NCBI GenBank assembly: GCA_024195265.1 | Contig: JAJLRJ010000008.1 | Span: 25,765,432-25,829,431 of the forward strand | Length of the DNA stretch: 64,000 nt | Origin: Dendrophyllia cribrosa | Lineage: Eukaryota > Cnidaria > Anthozoa > Scleractinia > Dendrophylliidae | Reading direction: 5' to 3' | Part shown: positions 54,901 to 57,900 of the stretch, one piece after another | How the letters are laid out: each line of letters begins with the position of its first letter | Position numbering within the stretch: position 1 is the first letter of the stretch | The notes under the pieces: generated by a model | What the model saw: only the letters and a program-made list of their open reading frames with translations | Told to the model about the DNA's origin: nothing | Database searches by the model: none | Made by a program: the position numbers and the translations under genes

Positions 54901-57900
54901 AAATCGGCCGAGCGCGTAGCGCGAGGACGGCACGATTACCCCTGAATTGCACGACACGAAGTTCAATTACTAATTAATCGAATCAATAACAAAATTCGAG
55001 ATTAAAAAGTCTGTGTGGAGTTTTGTGTACGCAAAACGTCAAGGATATTTTCTATCAGTTTGAAAGCGGGAAGAAACAGCAAGAAAAAAAACATTTAAGT
55101 GCACCTGATTGACGCGCGCGCAATGTAGGTGTCCAATTACAGCTATCCAATTACAAAAAGTTGTAATTGGATAGCTGTAATTGGACACCCACGTGACCGC
55201 GCGCCAATTACGTAAGAAATAGGCGAGCGGATGACCAATCACAATCGAGAATTTTGTTATTGATACGATTAAGTGTATTATCGTTTGTGTCACGATATGG
55301 TCACTTTACTTAGGATGTAAGCTGATGTAGCTCGTGACGTTTCGACTGCTTCTGTTAGTTATTGATCCCTTTGATTGTTCGATTGTAAAAGGCCCTTGTG
55401 ATTCACAATAATCTTTTATTTAACAAGCCATCACTATTAGCAAAACACTGATGCGGTATTTAAATTTCTGTTTGTTTATCCAACAGGTTTGTGCTAGCGT
55501 TTTTCCATGCTGTGGTACAAGAAAGAAGAAAGTATGGCAAGATTGGCTGGAACATCGCTTACGACTTCAACGAGTCTGACTTCAGAGTTTGCATGACGCT
55601 ACTCAGCACCTACCTGACTAAATCACTGGAGAGTCCGGACAAGAGAATCCCTTGGGCAAGCTTGAAGTACCTTATAGGCGAAGTGAGCGAGTTAAAGAGA
55701 ACGCGATTTATTTAAAAATTAGCAGGGCTTGTAGTCTTCTATGCAAACGTTATTTGGGTCGTCCCGTAGAAGCGTTGCATGACGACCCAACTAATGTATG
55801 TGTTGACTACGGGACTTTGAAGCATTGCGTGACCACGTTGGACTACGTTAGAGATTGAAGCATTGCGTAACAAACTAAATAACGGCTACGTTGGAGACTG
55901 AAGCATTGCGTGACAACCAACTAGCAACTGCGTAGGAGACTACATCGAGGCGGATTTCGTGTCCGATTTTGCTCGAATTTTGACTGGTCTGGTTTAGGTT
56001 ATCAGGGATTTTGTCTCAACCTTCTCACCAAGTCAAACATAACGCACACGTTTAGCGAAGTTGTTCTCTTCAGCCTAAAATTATTACAAAGAGCTATAAA
56101 TGTCCTTTTCTTTTTACCCTCAGTAGCTTATTAATGCAGTTTTCAATTGAGTGTCGTAAAGCCAAAACCAAAGTAATTACTCTGGTCAATCACAATGGCT
56201 AGAGACAATCCAGTGAACCAATTAGAACTCGTAGCAAATACAAGTAACCAGCGCCAAGCGCGGGAAAACGCGTATGAGCAAGTCACGATTGGCTTCTGTT
56301 TGGTTGAGGAAGTGGCGCGAGATTTTTTTAGCCAATCACAAAGCGTAGCAGTGCAAAATCAAAACAATTGTGAAATTGACCGTCGTCATTCAATTGATAA
56401 CCGCTCTATTGCAAGAGATTGTACTGGTGCCGAGTATTCAAACATTCGAACCAAACTTTACACGGTTAAGAATCTCAAAAGACAGAATACAGTTTAGTTG
56501 GCTTCTTACAAGCATGGCCGAGGAATTGAATTCGAGTCTACCGTGAAACAACGCCAGCTACTGATCAGGGCGACACTTGAACCCGAGACCTCCAGATTTT
56601 TTATGTCCGACTTCCTAACCACTCGATCCCTCTTCGATACGTCCCGTTCACCATTTTTGTGCAGTTTCAAATTTTATTCCATGTTGGATTTTATTCATTA
56701 TTGTATTAGTGTTTTGATTCCTCGCTTCTGTGTTCTGTTTGACAGGTGATGTACGGTGGTCGTGTGATTGATGATTTTGATCGCCGTGTGGTAAAGACGT
56801 ACATGGACGAGTACATGGGAGACTTTATCTTTGACACTTTCCAGCCATTCCACTTCTACAAGAACGAAGAGGTGGACTATTTTATTCCCAAGCCTGAAAA
56901 AGGTGCGTGTTCATTTTAGTTCCTACTGACTCAACTAACAGTACCTGCGGCTAACTGAAACATGGTCTTCCACCATTCCCCCCTCCTTGTTGTAAGAGTT
57001 TGAAAATACAGGTTATATCTTAGTTTATCAGTTCCTTGGGAACTTTCGTCGATTTACTTCCGCCACTTTCATAATACAATCCTGGATCCACCACAGACTC
57101 ATCTGAATGGTCACATTGTAGGACTTCATCGACACTCAAAAGTTGGAACCGCATTACCGAACCGAGGTGTAACTTAGAAAGTAAAAACGTTATGTTTGAA
57201 GTGCCATAAACAGTAGCCCACTTATAGGTGATGTCCCGCGCTGTAGGAGGATTTCAGCTTATAAACAAACCCTTTCAATTCCAAACACCTCGGAGTGTGT
57301 CAACCCTTTAATCAAGGGACGCCAGACTCATTAACTGAAATCCTCCTTATTCGTCCCTCCAGAAACGTTGGGGAGACTGAGAACTAGTTTTTGGCGCTGA
57401 GATTTCTGGGGTCGTTTGGGTAACCAATATGAGCTATGATTGGTTAATGGTTGCCTTTGGAAACCATCAACCTATCGTAACTAATGATCCCAGAAAGCGT
57501 TGCGCTGAAAGCTGGTGCTCAGTCTCCCTGGAGTTTCTGGAGTGGCAAATTGGAAACTTACTGTTGCCTTAAATTTCAGGTGCTTCGGAGAGTAACCGAG
57601 ACTTGTACGTGGACACCATCGAAGCCCTGACCCTGTCCAACACCCCTGACGTGTTTGGACTACATCCCAACGCCGAAATCGGCTACTACACGCACTCAGC
57701 TAAGGACATGTGGAGCCACTTGGTTGAGCTACAGCCGCAGACGGGCGGAGAGTCTGGAGGTGTCAGCAGAGAGGAGTTTATAGGGAAGATAGCAACTGAT
57801 ATCCAGGGCAAGCTACCTCCCTTGTTTGATGTGGACAGAGTGAGAAAGAGCATCGCGGAGATCACGCCGACATACGTGGTGTTACTACAGGAGCTGGATC

